25,386 nt of DNA from an uncultured Oribacterium sp. (GTDB lineage Bacteria; Bacillota; Clostridia; Lachnospirales; Lachnospiraceae): positions 1 to 25,386 of the forward strand of contig CALAOB010000059.1 of the NCBI GenBank assembly GCA_937927445.1. Reading direction: 5' to 3'. Below are positions 1-7,656 of the stretch, in pieces. The notes beneath the pieces are model-generated. The model made no database searches and was not told the DNA's origin. It saw only the letters and a program-made list of their open reading frames with translations. Position 1 is the first letter of the stretch. Each line of letters begins with the position of its first letter. Made by a program: the position numbers and the translations under genes.

Positions 1-24
1 TATATATATATATATATATATATA
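1..24. repeat. (TA)12 dinucleotide repeat
   Basis: Twelve uninterrupted TA units lie at the very start of the window, about 95 bases before the predicted promoter of the first gene. The repeat may continue upstream of the window. Such runs can vary in length by slippage, but its position does not overlap a promoter element that I can see. Confidence 0.9.
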
Positions 25-118
25 AACTTCATGATTTCTTGCGAAAATCTTAAGAATATTTAAACGAAACTTCAGAAAATGCACACAAAATAGACATGGA
101 CTCTTTTCTGTGCACGGG

Positions 119-147
119 TTGACGAAAACTGTATACAGATATAAAAT
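119..147 (+). promoter_or_regulatory. Sigma-A-type promoter for the secreted-protein gene
   Basis: TTGACG at 119-124 and TAAAAT at 142-147 are separated by 17 bases. This is close to the TTGACA-N17-TATAAT consensus. Transcription would start near 153-156, giving a leader of about 85 bases before the ATG at 239. A strong promoter fits the codon use of the gene it precedes. Confidence 0.6.
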
Positions 148-238
148 CCTTAAATGAAACTGAAAATTCTATAAAGTTTATTGTGCGGACTTTATGGATG
201 AAGCGCAGTTTTAAAATTCATATGGAGGTAAAAATATC

Positions 239-784
239 ATGAAGATGAATAAGTTCGTAGCTCTGGCTATGGTTGCTTGTCTTACAGTTGCTACCTACTC
301 TGTAGGTTTCGCTGCTAACTCATCTACCAATAACAGAGTTTCTTCTTCCAGCTCCAGCAGCCATCCGCTTTCTAAGGAGTCTGAGGCTTACTATGCAAAC
401 CTTAACGCTCAGAAGACTGCAAACGGCACTGGTGTTGCTACTGTAGCTGCAGCTGATAACGCAAGCGTTCAGGTTGCAACTGCTACACAGGCTTCTAACG
501 GTGCAACTGTTACCATCCGTACCACTTCCGGTACAGCAGCTGCTGGCGTTCAGACAGCTCCGATGCTGATCGTTAACAACGGTACAGCTACCGTAGGTTG
601 CTACGTAGATATGACCACTGGTCGTCCAGTGGCTACTGGCAAGACTGAGATCTACATGTCCTACAATGAGGCAGGCGTTCTCGTTTACCACTATGTAGAC
701 GCTAATGGTTTCTTCCTTACCGGCGTTCACGTAATCAACGGTATGACCCTGAACTTCAACGCTGAGGGTACACCAATCGCTTAA
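239..784 (+). CDS. Small secreted protein of unknown function
   Basis: This encodes 181 residues. Residues 1-26 form a typical Sec signal peptide: a Lys-containing start, a hydrophobic core and an AxA-like end (VGFAA). A Ser-rich stretch follows at about 33-42, then an Ala/Thr/Val-rich, low-complexity middle. The C-terminal 60 residues are richer in Tyr, Gly and Asn (ATGKTEIYMSYNEAG, then YHYVDANGFFLTG) and loosely recall cell-wall-binding repeats, but I cannot assign a family. GGAGG sits 8-12 bases before the ATG. Codon choice (many GCT, GTT, AAC, TAC) differs from the GC-ending usage of the cps genes that follow and suggests high expression. It has its own promoter and is probably not part of the cps operon. 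The product is likely exported; no LPxTG anchor or lipobox is visible. Confidence 0.8.
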   Translation: MKMNKFVALAMVACLTVATYSVGFAANSSTNNRVSSSSSSSHPLSKESEAYYANLNAQKTANGTGVATVAAADNASVQVATATQASNGATVTIRTTSGTAAAGVQTAPMLIVNNGTATVGCYVDMTTGRPVATGKTEIYMSYNEAGVLVYHYVDANGFFLTGVHVINGMTLNFNAEGTPIA

Positions 785-870
785 TAAGCACTTTTACCTA
801 CGTCCAGCGGACTCGAGCCGCTGATGCAGGGTGCGCGCACAAGGATCCCCGCATCAGGACGAAGGATGGG

Positions 871-901
871 AAAGGCAGCAGGCGTAAGCTCTACTGCCTT
901 T
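871..901 (+). terminator. Possible weak terminator after the secreted-protein gene
   Basis: AAAGGCAG (871-878) and CTGCCTTT (894-901) form a perfect 8-bp inverted repeat with a 15-base loop. No good T-run follows, so this is only a weak candidate. The rest of 785-1002 holds no gene I can support; an open frame at 824-1006 has no ribosome site and looks spurious. I see no convincing promoter for the cps genes here. Confidence 0.35.
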
Positions 902-950
902 CATCATGCTCATACCGCGATGACGCAAAACGAACAGAACGTGCGCCGAT

Positions 951-981
951 ACAGTTCCCGGAACCATGTTCCGAGGACTGT
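951..981 (+). promoter_or_regulatory. Strong leader hairpin just before cpsB
   Basis: ACAGT (951-955) pairs with ACTGT (977-981), CC (957-958) with GG (975-976), and CGGAAC (959-964) with GTTCCG (968-973). This leaves a CAT loop and single-base bulges at 956 and 974. The hairpin ends about 14 bases before the AAGGAG ribosome site of the phosphatase gene. There is no T-run, so it is more likely an mRNA leader structure than a terminator. A regulatory role is inferred. Confidence 0.5.
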
Positions 982-1012
982 AACAGTACACGAAAAGGAG
1001 AGATGAACAGCG

Positions 1013-1810
1013 ATGTTCGACATCCACTCCCATATCATCTACCATATCGACGACGGCAGCCACGATCTCGAGGAGTCCCTCGAGCTGATCCGGCAGGACG
1101 TCGAGCAGGGGGCCCGCGCGATCATCGCGACCCCGCACTACTATGTCCAGTACCCGACCGACCCGGCACGCATCCGTGCGAAGCTCGCAGCAATCGAGGA
1201 AGCACTCGGCATAGGAGAGCAGCCGGCAGCGAGCCTGGCGCAGACAGGCGACGCGCCGTCCTCGACGAGCGCACCGCAGGCCAATGCCTCCGCCCTCGAC
1301 GTAAGTCTCTACGCGGGCAACGAGGTGCTTTGGTTCGACAGTATGACCGAGCGCCTGCAGTCTGGTGAGATCCTGACCCTCGCGGGCAGCCACTACACGT
1401 TGATCGAGTTCTACCCGGAGGAGAGCTACCAGACGATCCTCCGTGCGATCCGAAACGTACGAAACGCCGGCTACCGACCGATCATTGCGCACGCAGAGCG
1501 CTTCAAGGCAATCCAGGAGCACGGCCTCGCAGAGGTTCGCGAGCTCGGGGCGTATGTACAGCTCTCCACCGAGCCGCTGTCACACAAGGGCCTGTCCGGG
1601 CTCTTCGACCGGGAGACGAAGTTCATTCAGAAGGCGCTCCGGAACCAGGAAGCCGACTTCCTCGGCACGGATATGCACCGCGTCGACCGCCGGCCACCGG
1701 TACTCCGCGACGCAATCGACTGGATTGAGAAGAACCTCGACGCAGATTACGCCGATGCCGTCCTCCAGGGAAATGCGGAAGCAATCGTCAGAGACGAAGA
1801 AATATATTAA
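1013..1810 (+). CDS. cpsB: CpsB/CapC-family manganese-dependent tyrosine-protein phosphatase (PHP fold)
   Basis: This is the capsule-locus phosphatase that removes phosphate from the Tyr-rich tail of the CpsD kinase in the cytoplasm. Its 265 residues show the PHP metal-site motifs in order: DIHSH at 3-7, DDGS at 13-16, ATPHY at 39-43, GNEV at 102-105, EFYP, AHAERF and GTDMHR. All expected His, Asp and Glu ligands appear to be present. Between about residues 66 and 97 there is an extra low-complexity stretch rich in Ala, Ser, Pro and Gln, just before GNEV; relatives usually have a short loop there. AAGGAG at 996-1001 is well spaced for the ATG at 1013, which puts DIHSH at the N-terminus as in the family. 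An in-frame product from the ATG at 1003 is a different frame and is not supported. It heads the set with cpsC and cpsD. Confidence 0.93.
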   Translation: MFDIHSHIIYHIDDGSHDLEESLELIRQDVEQGARAIIATPHYYVQYPTDPARIRAKLAAIEEALGIGEQPAASLAQTGDAPSSTSAPQANASALDVSLYAGNEVLWFDSMTERLQSGEILTLAGSHYTLIEFYPEESYQTILRAIRNVRNAGYRPIIAHAERFKAIQEHGLAEVRELGAYVQLSTEPLSHKGLSGLFDRETKFIQKALRNQEADFLGTDMHRVDRRPPVLRDAIDWIEKNLDADYADAVLQGNAEAIVRDEEIY

Positions 1811-1825
1811 TAGGAGATCAAGTTC

Positions 1826-2656
1826 ATGCCTGATAATTCAAAGACCTCACAGCCGAACACCAGCGCGCCGAACACCGCGGCCGCGAATAAGCGAAACGCC
1901 CAGAACGATGTGATCACCATCGACCTCGTGCAGCTCTTCTACGAGCTCCGTCGCCACATCGTCCTCCTGATCCTCACCACCATCATCGGCGGCGGCCTCG
2001 GCTTCGCGATCTCACGCTTCGTGCTGACCCCGACCTACACCAGCCCCTCGATGATCTACGTCATGAGTAAGGAGACGACCCTCACGAGCCTCGCGGACCT
2101 GCAGATCGGCTCCCAGCTCACCCAGGACTACAAGGTCCTCGTCACCTCCCGTACCGTCATGGAAGATGTCATCCAGAAGCTCGGCCTCAAGTATGACTAC
2201 GCGACCCTCCGCAGGAAGGTCACCCTCGACAACCCGTCGAACACCCGAATCCTGAACATCTCCGTGCTCGACACCGACCCGAAGATGGCGAAGCAGCTCA
2301 CCGACGCCGTCGCCGACAGCGCCTCCAGCTACATCGCCGACATCATGGAGCAGGACCCGCCGAAGATCATCGAGTACGGCGAGATCCCGCTGCACAAGAC
2401 CGGCCCGAAGACCGGACGGAACACCGCCATCGCCGCGCTCCTGTTCCTCATGGCCGCCGTCGCCTTCGTCACCATCGACATGCTCACGAACGACACCATC
2501 AAGACCGAGGACGACATCGAGAACTACTTCGGTCTCCCGGTACTCGCCGCCATCCCGGAGAAGGATGCCGCCGCCGCGAAGAAGTCCGAGCAGTATAACT
2601 ACGCAGCGAACCCGAAGTCCCGTAACAAGAACGTAAAGAAAGGAGCGAAGAGATGA
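1826..2656 (+). CDS. cpsC: CpsC-like polysaccharide co-polymerase / kinase modulator (Wzz family)
   Basis: This is the membrane partner of the CpsD kinase and influences chain length and export. Its 276 residues are arranged as a polar Asn/Ala-rich N-terminal tail (about 1-28), a Wzz-type segment beginning ITIDLVQLFYELRRH, a first membrane helix at about 45-65, an extracellular domain, and a second membrane helix at about 200-220 after the Pro-containing stretch PLHKTGPKTG. The cytoplasmic tail ends in a Lys/Arg-rich segment. The topology matches the Gram-positive CpsC/CapA type, which lacks the fused kinase seen in Wzc. The gene starts 15 bases after cpsB and overlaps cpsD by ATGA, so translation of the two is probably coupled. 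Confidence 0.92.
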   Translation: MPDNSKTSQPNTSAPNTAAANKRNAQNDVITIDLVQLFYELRRHIVLLILTTIIGGGLGFAISRFVLTPTYTSPSMIYVMSKETTLTSLADLQIGSQLTQDYKVLVTSRTVMEDVIQKLGLKYDYATLRRKVTLDNPSNTRILNISVLDTDPKMAKQLTDAVADSASSYIADIMEQDPPKIIEYGEIPLHKTGPKTGRNTAIAALLFLMAAVAFVTIDMLTNDTIKTEDDIENYFGLPVLAAIPEKDAAAAKKSEQYNYAANPKSRNKNVKKGAKR

Positions 2657-3405
2657 TTGAAAACAAGCACAAGATCACACTGACCCTCGCCCCGGACGAC
2701 GACTTCCGCTACAGCGAGGCACTCCGTACCCTCCGTACGAACCTCATGTTCTCCGGATCCCGCGTAAAGAACATCCTGATCACCTCGACCTCCCCGAACG
2801 AAGGCAAGTCGACGATCTCCTTCGAGCTCGCCCGCGTCTTCGCCGAGTCCGGCAAGCGCACCCTCTACGTGGACTGCGACATCCGTAAGTCCGAGTTTAT
2901 CAAGGTACATCAGGTCAATGTTAAAACCGTGGGTCTGTCACAGATCCTCACCGGCCAGGTCCCGATCGAAGACGGCTTCTATACCGACGACGCCATCCCG
3001 AATCTCGACATGATCCTCGCCGGACCGTACTCACCGAACCCGACCGAGCTCTTCGAGGACGAAATGTGCGACCGCCTCTTCCAGTTTATCAAGGAAGAGA
3101 ACTACGACATCGTGATCCTCGACACCGCACCGGTCGGCACCGTCATCGACGCCGCGATCCTCACGAAGTATGCGGACGGCGCAGCACTCGTCGCCGAGTC
3201 TGAGGTGACCTCCCGCCGCATGTTCCAGCGCGCGAAGGAGCAGCTCGACCGTACCGGCGTCCGCTTTCTCGGCGTTATCCTTAATAAGGTAAATATGACC
3301 AAGGGCGGTTACTACAACAGCTACTATAAGAAGTACGGAAAGAAGTACGACAAGTACGGCTATGGTTACGGCTACGGTCCGAGTGATGCTTCTAATAGGA
3401 AGTAA
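2653..3405 (+). CDS. cpsD: CpsD-like autophosphorylating tyrosine kinase (BY-kinase)
   Basis: This is the cytoplasmic tyrosine kinase that works with CpsC and is reversed by CpsB. Its 250 residues include an EALRTLRTNL segment at 22-31, Walker A (TSPNEGKST, 46-54), Walker A' (LYVDCDIRKS, 71-80) and Walker B (IVILDTAP, near 155). The C-terminal tail carries ten tyrosines (from GGYYNSYYKKYGKKY onwards), the autophosphorylation cluster of this family. Length and motif order are typical. It starts inside the cpsC stop codon. A cluster of this kind is seen in most Gram-positive Wzy-dependent capsule loci. Confidence 0.95.
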   Translation: MIENKHKITLTLAPDDDFRYSEALRTLRTNLMFSGSRVKNILITSTSPNEGKSTISFELARVFAESGKRTLYVDCDIRKSEFIKVHQVNVKTVGLSQILTGQVPIEDGFYTDDAIPNLDMILAGPYSPNPTELFEDEMCDRLFQFIKEENYDIVILDTAPVGTVIDAAILTKYADGAALVAESEVTSRRMFQRAKEQLDRTGVRFLGVILNKVNMTKGGYYNSYYKKYGKKYDKYGYGYGYGPSDASNRK

Positions 3406-3505
3406 TCGGCACAGCGAAGCCGTCCGTACGAAGTAAAGTTATCCGGCTGGATACCGGCAGCAGAGGCGCTGCAGACACGCGCCTGTTGCAGGAGGTCCAG
3501 CATCC

Positions 3506-3721
3506 GTGATCAAGGGGGTTCATATGAAGGGTATCAGTTCAGAGTGGAAGTGCCTCATCGGCGTGATCCTTGTGTCCGCGATCATCCTGATCTATCTCGG
3601 TCTCATGCACCCGAGTGCGTACGAAGGACCAGACACCATCGACGGCGCCCGCGCCATGATCAGCACTGCGATTATGATGATCGCCTGCACCGGCATCTTC
3701 TGGCACCGTAATAAAAACTAA
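3506..3721 (+). CDS. Small two-helix membrane protein of unknown function
   Basis: This encodes 71 residues from GTG at 3506, or 65 from ATG at 3524. GGAGGT at 3491-3496 is ideally spaced for the GTG, while AAGGGGG at 3512-3518 serves the ATG; both are credible. Two hydrophobic helices are visible (roughly WKCLIGVILVSAIILIYLG and AMISTAIMMIACTGIFW) joined by a polar loop, and the protein ends in a basic tail. I do not recognise the family. It uses the same GC-rich codons as the cps genes on both sides and is probably co-transcribed with them. A role as an accessory of the CpsCD complex or of the dehydratase is possible but is only a guess. Confidence 0.65.
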   Translation: MIKGVHMKGISSEWKCLIGVILVSAIILIYLGLMHPSAYEGPDTIDGARAMISTAIMMIACTGIFWHRNKN

Positions 3722-3743
3722 CGAAATAGCAGCAGAATTCCGA

Positions 3744-3797
3744 CGCTCCGTACAGCTGGGGAATCCCGATACGGAGATTCATCCACAGGACGGAGCG
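3744..3797 (+). promoter_or_regulatory. Mutually exclusive hairpins in the gap before the dehydratase gene
   Basis: CGCTCCGTA at 3744-3752 can pair either with TACGGAG at 3770-3776 or with ACGGAGCG at 3790-3797. The two pairings share one arm and exclude each other, as in attenuator-like leaders. No T-run follows and no ligand-binding motif is recognised. It lies in a 125-base gap within the operon. Confidence 0.35.
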
Positions 3798-3846
3798 AAA
3801 AATATGCAGTGCTGGATGCGCTGCATGTACGATAGAGTGAGAGAGT

Positions 3847-5796
3847 ATGAGCGAAAAGATCGACAGAAAAACTGAAAAGCAGAGTGCAGCGGATGCGACG
3901 ATTCCGAAGAAGGGAAGTCACCTCCAGCAGTCCTGGGTGATGCACGCCGGGATGCTGATGGTCGCCGACGCCGGGATCCTCGTTCTCGCCTACTTCCTCG
4001 GCCTGTTCTTCCGCTTCGACCTCGCGTTCTCGGAGATCCCGAACGACTATTTCTGGGGCTACGTCTTCTCGATGCCCTACTTCATCGTGAGCACCATCAC
4101 GGTGTTCTACCTTTTCCGCCTGTACCACAGCATCTGGTACTTCGCGAGCTTCGTCGAGCTCCTCAATATGATCCGCGCCTACCTGGTACTCCTCGTACTG
4201 TATGCCTTCGGCGTGTTCTTCATGCACATGCACATGCCACGATCCTACTACATCATCGGCTACTGCCTCAGCTTCATGATGCACACCGGCATGCGCTTCT
4301 TCTACCGCTTCATCCGTCTCCTCGACAGCGTCGCCAGTGAGCGGAAGAGCAGCGAGCCACGCGAACGCGTGATGATCATCGGCGCGGGTAATGCCGGCGG
4401 GATGCTCATCAAGGAGCTCCTCACCAGCAAGCACCTGAAGGGTGATCCGGTCTGCCTGATCGACGACAACCCGAACAAGCAGGGCCGCGTGCTAGACGGC
4501 ATCCCGGTTGTCGGTACACGAAACGACATCCTACACGCCGTAGAGGAGTACGAGGTCACGGAAATCATCTATGCGATCCCGACCGCGACCGCTGAAGAGC
4601 GCGCGGAGATCCTCAATATCTGTAAGGAGAGCGGCTGTAAGCTGAAGACCGTCCCGGGCATCTACCAGCTTGTGAACGGCGAAGTCAGCGTCAGCAAGCT
4701 CCGCGACGTCGACGTCCTCGACCTCCTCGGTCGTGAACCGATCAAGATCAACAACGAAGAAGTCTTCAGTATGATCCAGGGGAAGACCATCCTCGTCACC
4801 GGCGGTGGCGGATCCATCGGCTCCGGGCTCTGCCGGCAGATCGCACGCCACGAGCCGAAGCAGCTCGTCATCTTCGACATCTACGAGAATAACGCGTACA
4901 GCATCCAGCAGGAGCTCCTCATGGAGCACCCGGAGCTGAATCTCGTGACGCTCATCGGCTCCTGCCGGAACACCCACCGTATCAGCAGCGTGATGCAGCA
5001 GTATAAGCCGGACATGGTCTTCCATGCAGCCGCGCACAAGCACGTACCGCTCATGGAGGTGAGCCCGAACGAAGCAATCAAGAACAACGTCATGGGTACT
5101 CTGAAGACCGCCCGTGCCGCGGCCGACGCCGGCGTGAAGCGCTTCGTCCTGATCTCCACCGATAAGGCTGTAAATCCAACGAACGTCATGGGTGCCACGA
5201 AGCGGATCTGTGAGATGATCGTCCAGATGATGAACCGGAAGTACCCGAAGACCGACTTCGTCGCGGTCCGCTTCGGTAACGTCCTCGGCTCCAACGGCTC
5301 CGTCATTCCGCTTTTCAAGAAGCAGATCGCGGAGGGCGGTCCGGTGACCGTCACCGACAAGCGGATCATCCGCTACTTCATGACTATCCCGGAGGCTGTT
5401 TCCCTGGTGCTCCAGGCGTCGCACTACGCGAAGGGCGGCGAAATCTTCATCCTCGACATGGGTAAGCCGGTGAAGATCGACGACATGGCCCGGAACCTGA
5501 TCCGACTCTCCGGACTGACCCCGGATGTAGACATCAAGATCAAGTACGTGGGTCTCCGCCCGGGCGAGAAGCTCTACGAGGAGCTCCTGATGAACGAAGA
5601 GGGTATGACGGATACACCGAATAAGCTGATCCACATCGGCCACCCGATCCGGATGGACGACGAACAGTTCCTGAAGGACCTCGACGAGCTCGACCGCGAA
5701 AGCCGGAAGGACGTCGGAAATATACGGGATGTGATCAAGCGAGTGGTACCGACATATCACCAGCCGGAGGCGGATAAGGAACAGAAAACAGTCTAA
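3847..5796 (+). CDS. Membrane-anchored FlaA1/CapD-family UDP-HexNAc 4,6-dehydratase
   Basis: This enzyme is predicted to convert UDP-GlcNAc to the UDP-4-keto-6-deoxy sugar, the first step to bacillosamine-, QuiNAc- or FucNAc-type sugars. Its 649 residues have four N-terminal membrane helices (about 34-150), a first Rossmann domain (VMIIGAGNAGG, about 174-184) and a second, catalytic NAD-binding domain (ILVTGGGGSIGS, about 315-326). The segment STDKAVNPTNVMGATKR (about 437-453) has Met where classical short-chain enzymes have Tyr, the S-M-K arrangement of the WbpM/PglF group. GLRPGEKLYEELL near 569 is also typical. Full length compared with WbpM/PglF. The ribosome site is weak (GAGAG). The next gene is a matching aminotransferase. 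Exact stereochemistry (inverting or retaining) cannot be read from the sequence. Confidence 0.93.
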   Translation: MSEKIDRKTEKQSAADATIPKKGSHLQQSWVMHAGMLMVADAGILVLAYFLGLFFRFDLAFSEIPNDYFWGYVFSMPYFIVSTITVFYLFRLYHSIWYFASFVELLNMIRAYLVLLVLYAFGVFFMHMHMPRSYYIIGYCLSFMMHTGMRFFYRFIRLLDSVASERKSSEPRERVMIIGAGNAGGMLIKELLTSKHLKGDPVCLIDDNPNKQGRVLDGIPVVGTRNDILHAVEEYEVTEIIYAIPTATAEERAEILNICKESGCKLKTVPGIYQLVNGEVSVSKLRDVDVLDLLGREPIKINNEEVFSMIQGKTILVTGGGGSIGSGLCRQIARHEPKQLVIFDIYENNAYSIQQELLMEHPELNLVTLIGSCRNTHRISSVMQQYKPDMVFHAAAHKHVPLMEVSPNEAIKNNVMGTLKTARAAADAGVKRFVLISTDKAVNPTNVMGATKRICEMIVQMMNRKYPKTDFVAVRFGNVLGSNGSVIPLFKKQIAEGGPVTVTDKRIIRYFMTIPEAVSLVLQASHYAKGGEIFILDMGKPVKIDDMARNLIRLSGLTPDVDIKIKYVGLRPGEKLYEELLMNEEGMTDTPNKLIHIGHPIRMDDEQFLKDLDELDRESRKDVGNIRDVIKRVVPTYHQPEADKEQKTV

Positions 5797-5851
5797 GACG
5801 ACGGTTCCGACATACCTAAGATACACAGTTCGTCAACAGCACCTTTAAAGC

Positions 5852-5886
5852 AAGGGATTTCAAATTCGTTTGGAAATCCCTTATTT
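5852..5886 (+). terminator. Intrinsic terminator-like hairpin inside the cps locus
   Basis: AAGGGATTTC-AAA (5852-5864) pairs with TTTGGAAATCCCTT (5869-5882) around a TTCG loop, with one bulged base, and is followed by ATTTCATTT. The stem is strong and the T-tract poor. It lies between the dehydratase and aminotransferase genes and may end or reduce transcription there. Confidence 0.65.
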
Positions 5887-5948
5887 CATTTATAAACAGT
5901 GAAGACAAGCGCCGCCTGAACAGGGGAACAGAGCGCGGAGGGGGAAAC

Positions 5949-7232
5949 ATGGCTTTTACAAGAAAAGATGATTTTAAAGCGTTTGATAAGAAGGTATGGC
6001 TGGCATCCCCGACGATGCACGGCGAGGAGCTCGCCTATGTGACCGAAGCCTACGAAACCAACTGGATGAGCACCGTCGGTGAGAACATCAACCAGGTGGA
6101 GAAGATCGCAGCCGAGAAGGCGGAAGTGAAGTATGCCGTCGGCCTTTCCTGCTGTACCGCAGCGCTCCACCTCTGCTGCAAGCTCGCAGGCGAGCGCTTA
6201 TATGGGAAGCCGGCGATCAGCCACGGTGCACTCGAAGGCAAGCATGTGTTCTGCTCGGATATGACCTTCGATGCGACCCTGAATCCGGTCGTCTATGAAG
6301 GTGGCATCCCGATCTTCATCGATACCGACCGCGACTCCTGGAACATGGATCCGGTCGCACTGGAAAAGGCCTTCGCCCTCTATCCGGATGTGAAGCTCGT
6401 CGTATCCGCGGAGCTCTATGGCTTCCCGGGACGCATGGACGAGATCAAGCGCATCTGCGAAAAGCACGGCGCACTGCTGATCGAAGACGCAGCCGAAGCC
6501 ATGGGGGCCAGCATCGATGGACGCCAGTGCGGTAGCTTCGGCGACTATGCCGCCATCAGCTATAACGGCAACAAGATCATCACCGGCAGCGCCGGCGGAT
6601 GCCTCCTGACAAACAGCCTCGCGGATGCGAACCGCGCCCGGAAGTGGGCGACGCAGGCCCGTGAAAACGCTGCCTGGTATCAGCACGAGGAAGTCGGCTA
6701 CAACTACCGCATGAGTAACGTGGTGGCTGGTGTCATCCGTGGCCAGTATGGCCACCTCGAGGAGCACATCGCCGAGAAGAGGGCCGTATACGAGCGCTAC
6801 CGTGACGGACTGGCCGGACTTCCGGTCAAGATGAATCCGATCACAGAAGGCACCGAACCGAACTACTGGCTGTCTGCACTGATCATCGACGAAGACGCGA
6901 TGTGCCAGCAGGTACGGGATGATCATCAGGCGCTGTATATCCCGGAGGCCGGCAAGAGCTGCCCGACGGAAATCCTGGAAGCCATCACGTCAATCAACGC
7001 CGAAGGACGTCCGATCTGGAAGCCGATGCACATGCAGCCGATGTACCGCATGCACGAAGCCGTCGGAAGAGAAGGCACCCTCCGCTGCAGGACCAACGCG
7101 TACATCGCAGGTGGAGTAGAGGATGTCGGCGCGGATATCTTCCAGAGAGGCGTATGCCTGCCGAGTGATAATAAGATGACGGTGGAGCAGCAGGAAAGAA
7201 TCATCGACGTGATCAAGGCTTGCTTTGAATAA
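5949..7232 (+). CDS. DegT/DnrJ/EryC1/StrS-family PLP-dependent nucleotide-sugar aminotransferase
   Basis: It is predicted to aminate C4 of the UDP-4-keto-6-deoxy-HexNAc made by the upstream dehydratase, with glutamate as likely donor (PglE/EpsN-like). Its 427 residues include an N-terminal substrate segment (WLASPTMHGEELAYVTEAY), the PLP phosphate/ring region LLIEDAAEAMGA near 175-186, and the Schiff-base lysine in YNGNKIITGSAGG, K209 by my count. The conserved YNYRMSNVVAGVIRGQ follows. Length is slightly above the usual 370-400. GGAGGGGG just before the ATG at 5949 fixes the start. Codon use is still of the GC-rich front type. Its 3' end overlaps the VanZ-like gene by 8 bases. An acetyltransferase of the PglD type is not evident next door. 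Confidence 0.92.
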   Translation: MAFTRKDDFKAFDKKVWLASPTMHGEELAYVTEAYETNWMSTVGENINQVEKIAAEKAEVKYAVGLSCCTAALHLCCKLAGERLYGKPAISHGALEGKHVFCSDMTFDATLNPVVYEGGIPIFIDTDRDSWNMDPVALEKAFALYPDVKLVVSAELYGFPGRMDEIKRICEKHGALLIEDAAEAMGASIDGRQCGSFGDYAAISYNGNKIITGSAGGCLLTNSLADANRARKWATQARENAAWYQHEEVGYNYRMSNVVAGVIRGQYGHLEEHIAEKRAVYERYRDGLAGLPVKMNPITEGTEPNYWLSALIIDEDAMCQQVRDDHQALYIPEAGKSCPTEILEAITSINAEGRPIWKPMHMQPMYRMHEAVGREGTLRCRTNAYIAGGVEDVGADIFQRGVCLPSDNKMTVEQQERIIDVIKACFE

Positions 7233-7656
7233 GAAGAGAATACTACGAACGCTATCAACGGTACTGTTTGTCATCTACACCATCTTCGTAGTGTGGATGA
7301 CACTGCTGAAAAGAGAACCTCGCGTCAGAGCCCGGGTTATCGAACCAGAAATGTTTTGGGCTTTTCGAGGATGGATTAACGGAGCGCCAGATGGAAAACA
7401 AGAATCGATACAATATATTCAGAATGTGTTATTCTTCATTCCATTTGGCTTTTTGTTTCCGTGGAAGAAGTGGAAACCGGTATTCATGTCAGCGCTTATG
7501 ACTTCAGCAATCATTGAAGCTACACAGTATATATTTAATCTCGGCTGGTGTGAGTTAGATGATGTCATCAGCAATACTGCGGGGGCACTGGTAGGATTCG
7601 GGTTATACGTTATCGTACATAAGCTGATTTATAAAGGAGAGAGCCGTGTCGGATAA
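7225..7656 (+). CDS. VanZ-like integral membrane protein
   Basis: The 143 residues have about four hydrophobic helices and the VanZ-family features: a basic N-terminus with a first helix (LFVIYTIFVVWMTLL), YIQNVLFFIPFGFLFP, a helix with SAIIEATQYIF, and the ELDDVISNTAGALVGF signature near the end. Its biochemical role is not known; VanZ was named for teicoplanin resistance, and relatives are common in surface-polysaccharide loci. TTG at 7225 is used as the start because no ATG or GTG precedes the conserved region; this overlaps the aminotransferase by 8 bases. Its own 3' end overlaps the next gene by 11 bases. Base composition falls abruptly from this gene onwards. Confidence 0.85.
   Translation: MNKKRILRTLSTVLFVIYTIFVVWMTLLKREPRVRARVIEPEMFWAFRGWINGAPDGKQESIQYIQNVLFFIPFGFLFPWKKWKPVFMSALMTSAIIEATQYIFNLGWCELDDVISNTAGALVGFGLYVIVHKLIYKGESRVG

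Noticed and set aside
854..1522. Long - strand open frame opposite the phosphatase gene
   Set aside because: It is the antisense of a GC-rich coding region with clear PHP motifs on the + strand, and has no recognisable domain.
4531..5826. 431-codon - strand open frame opposite the dehydratase gene
   Set aside because: A shadow of the strongly codon-biased + strand gene. No motif and no ribosome site fit.
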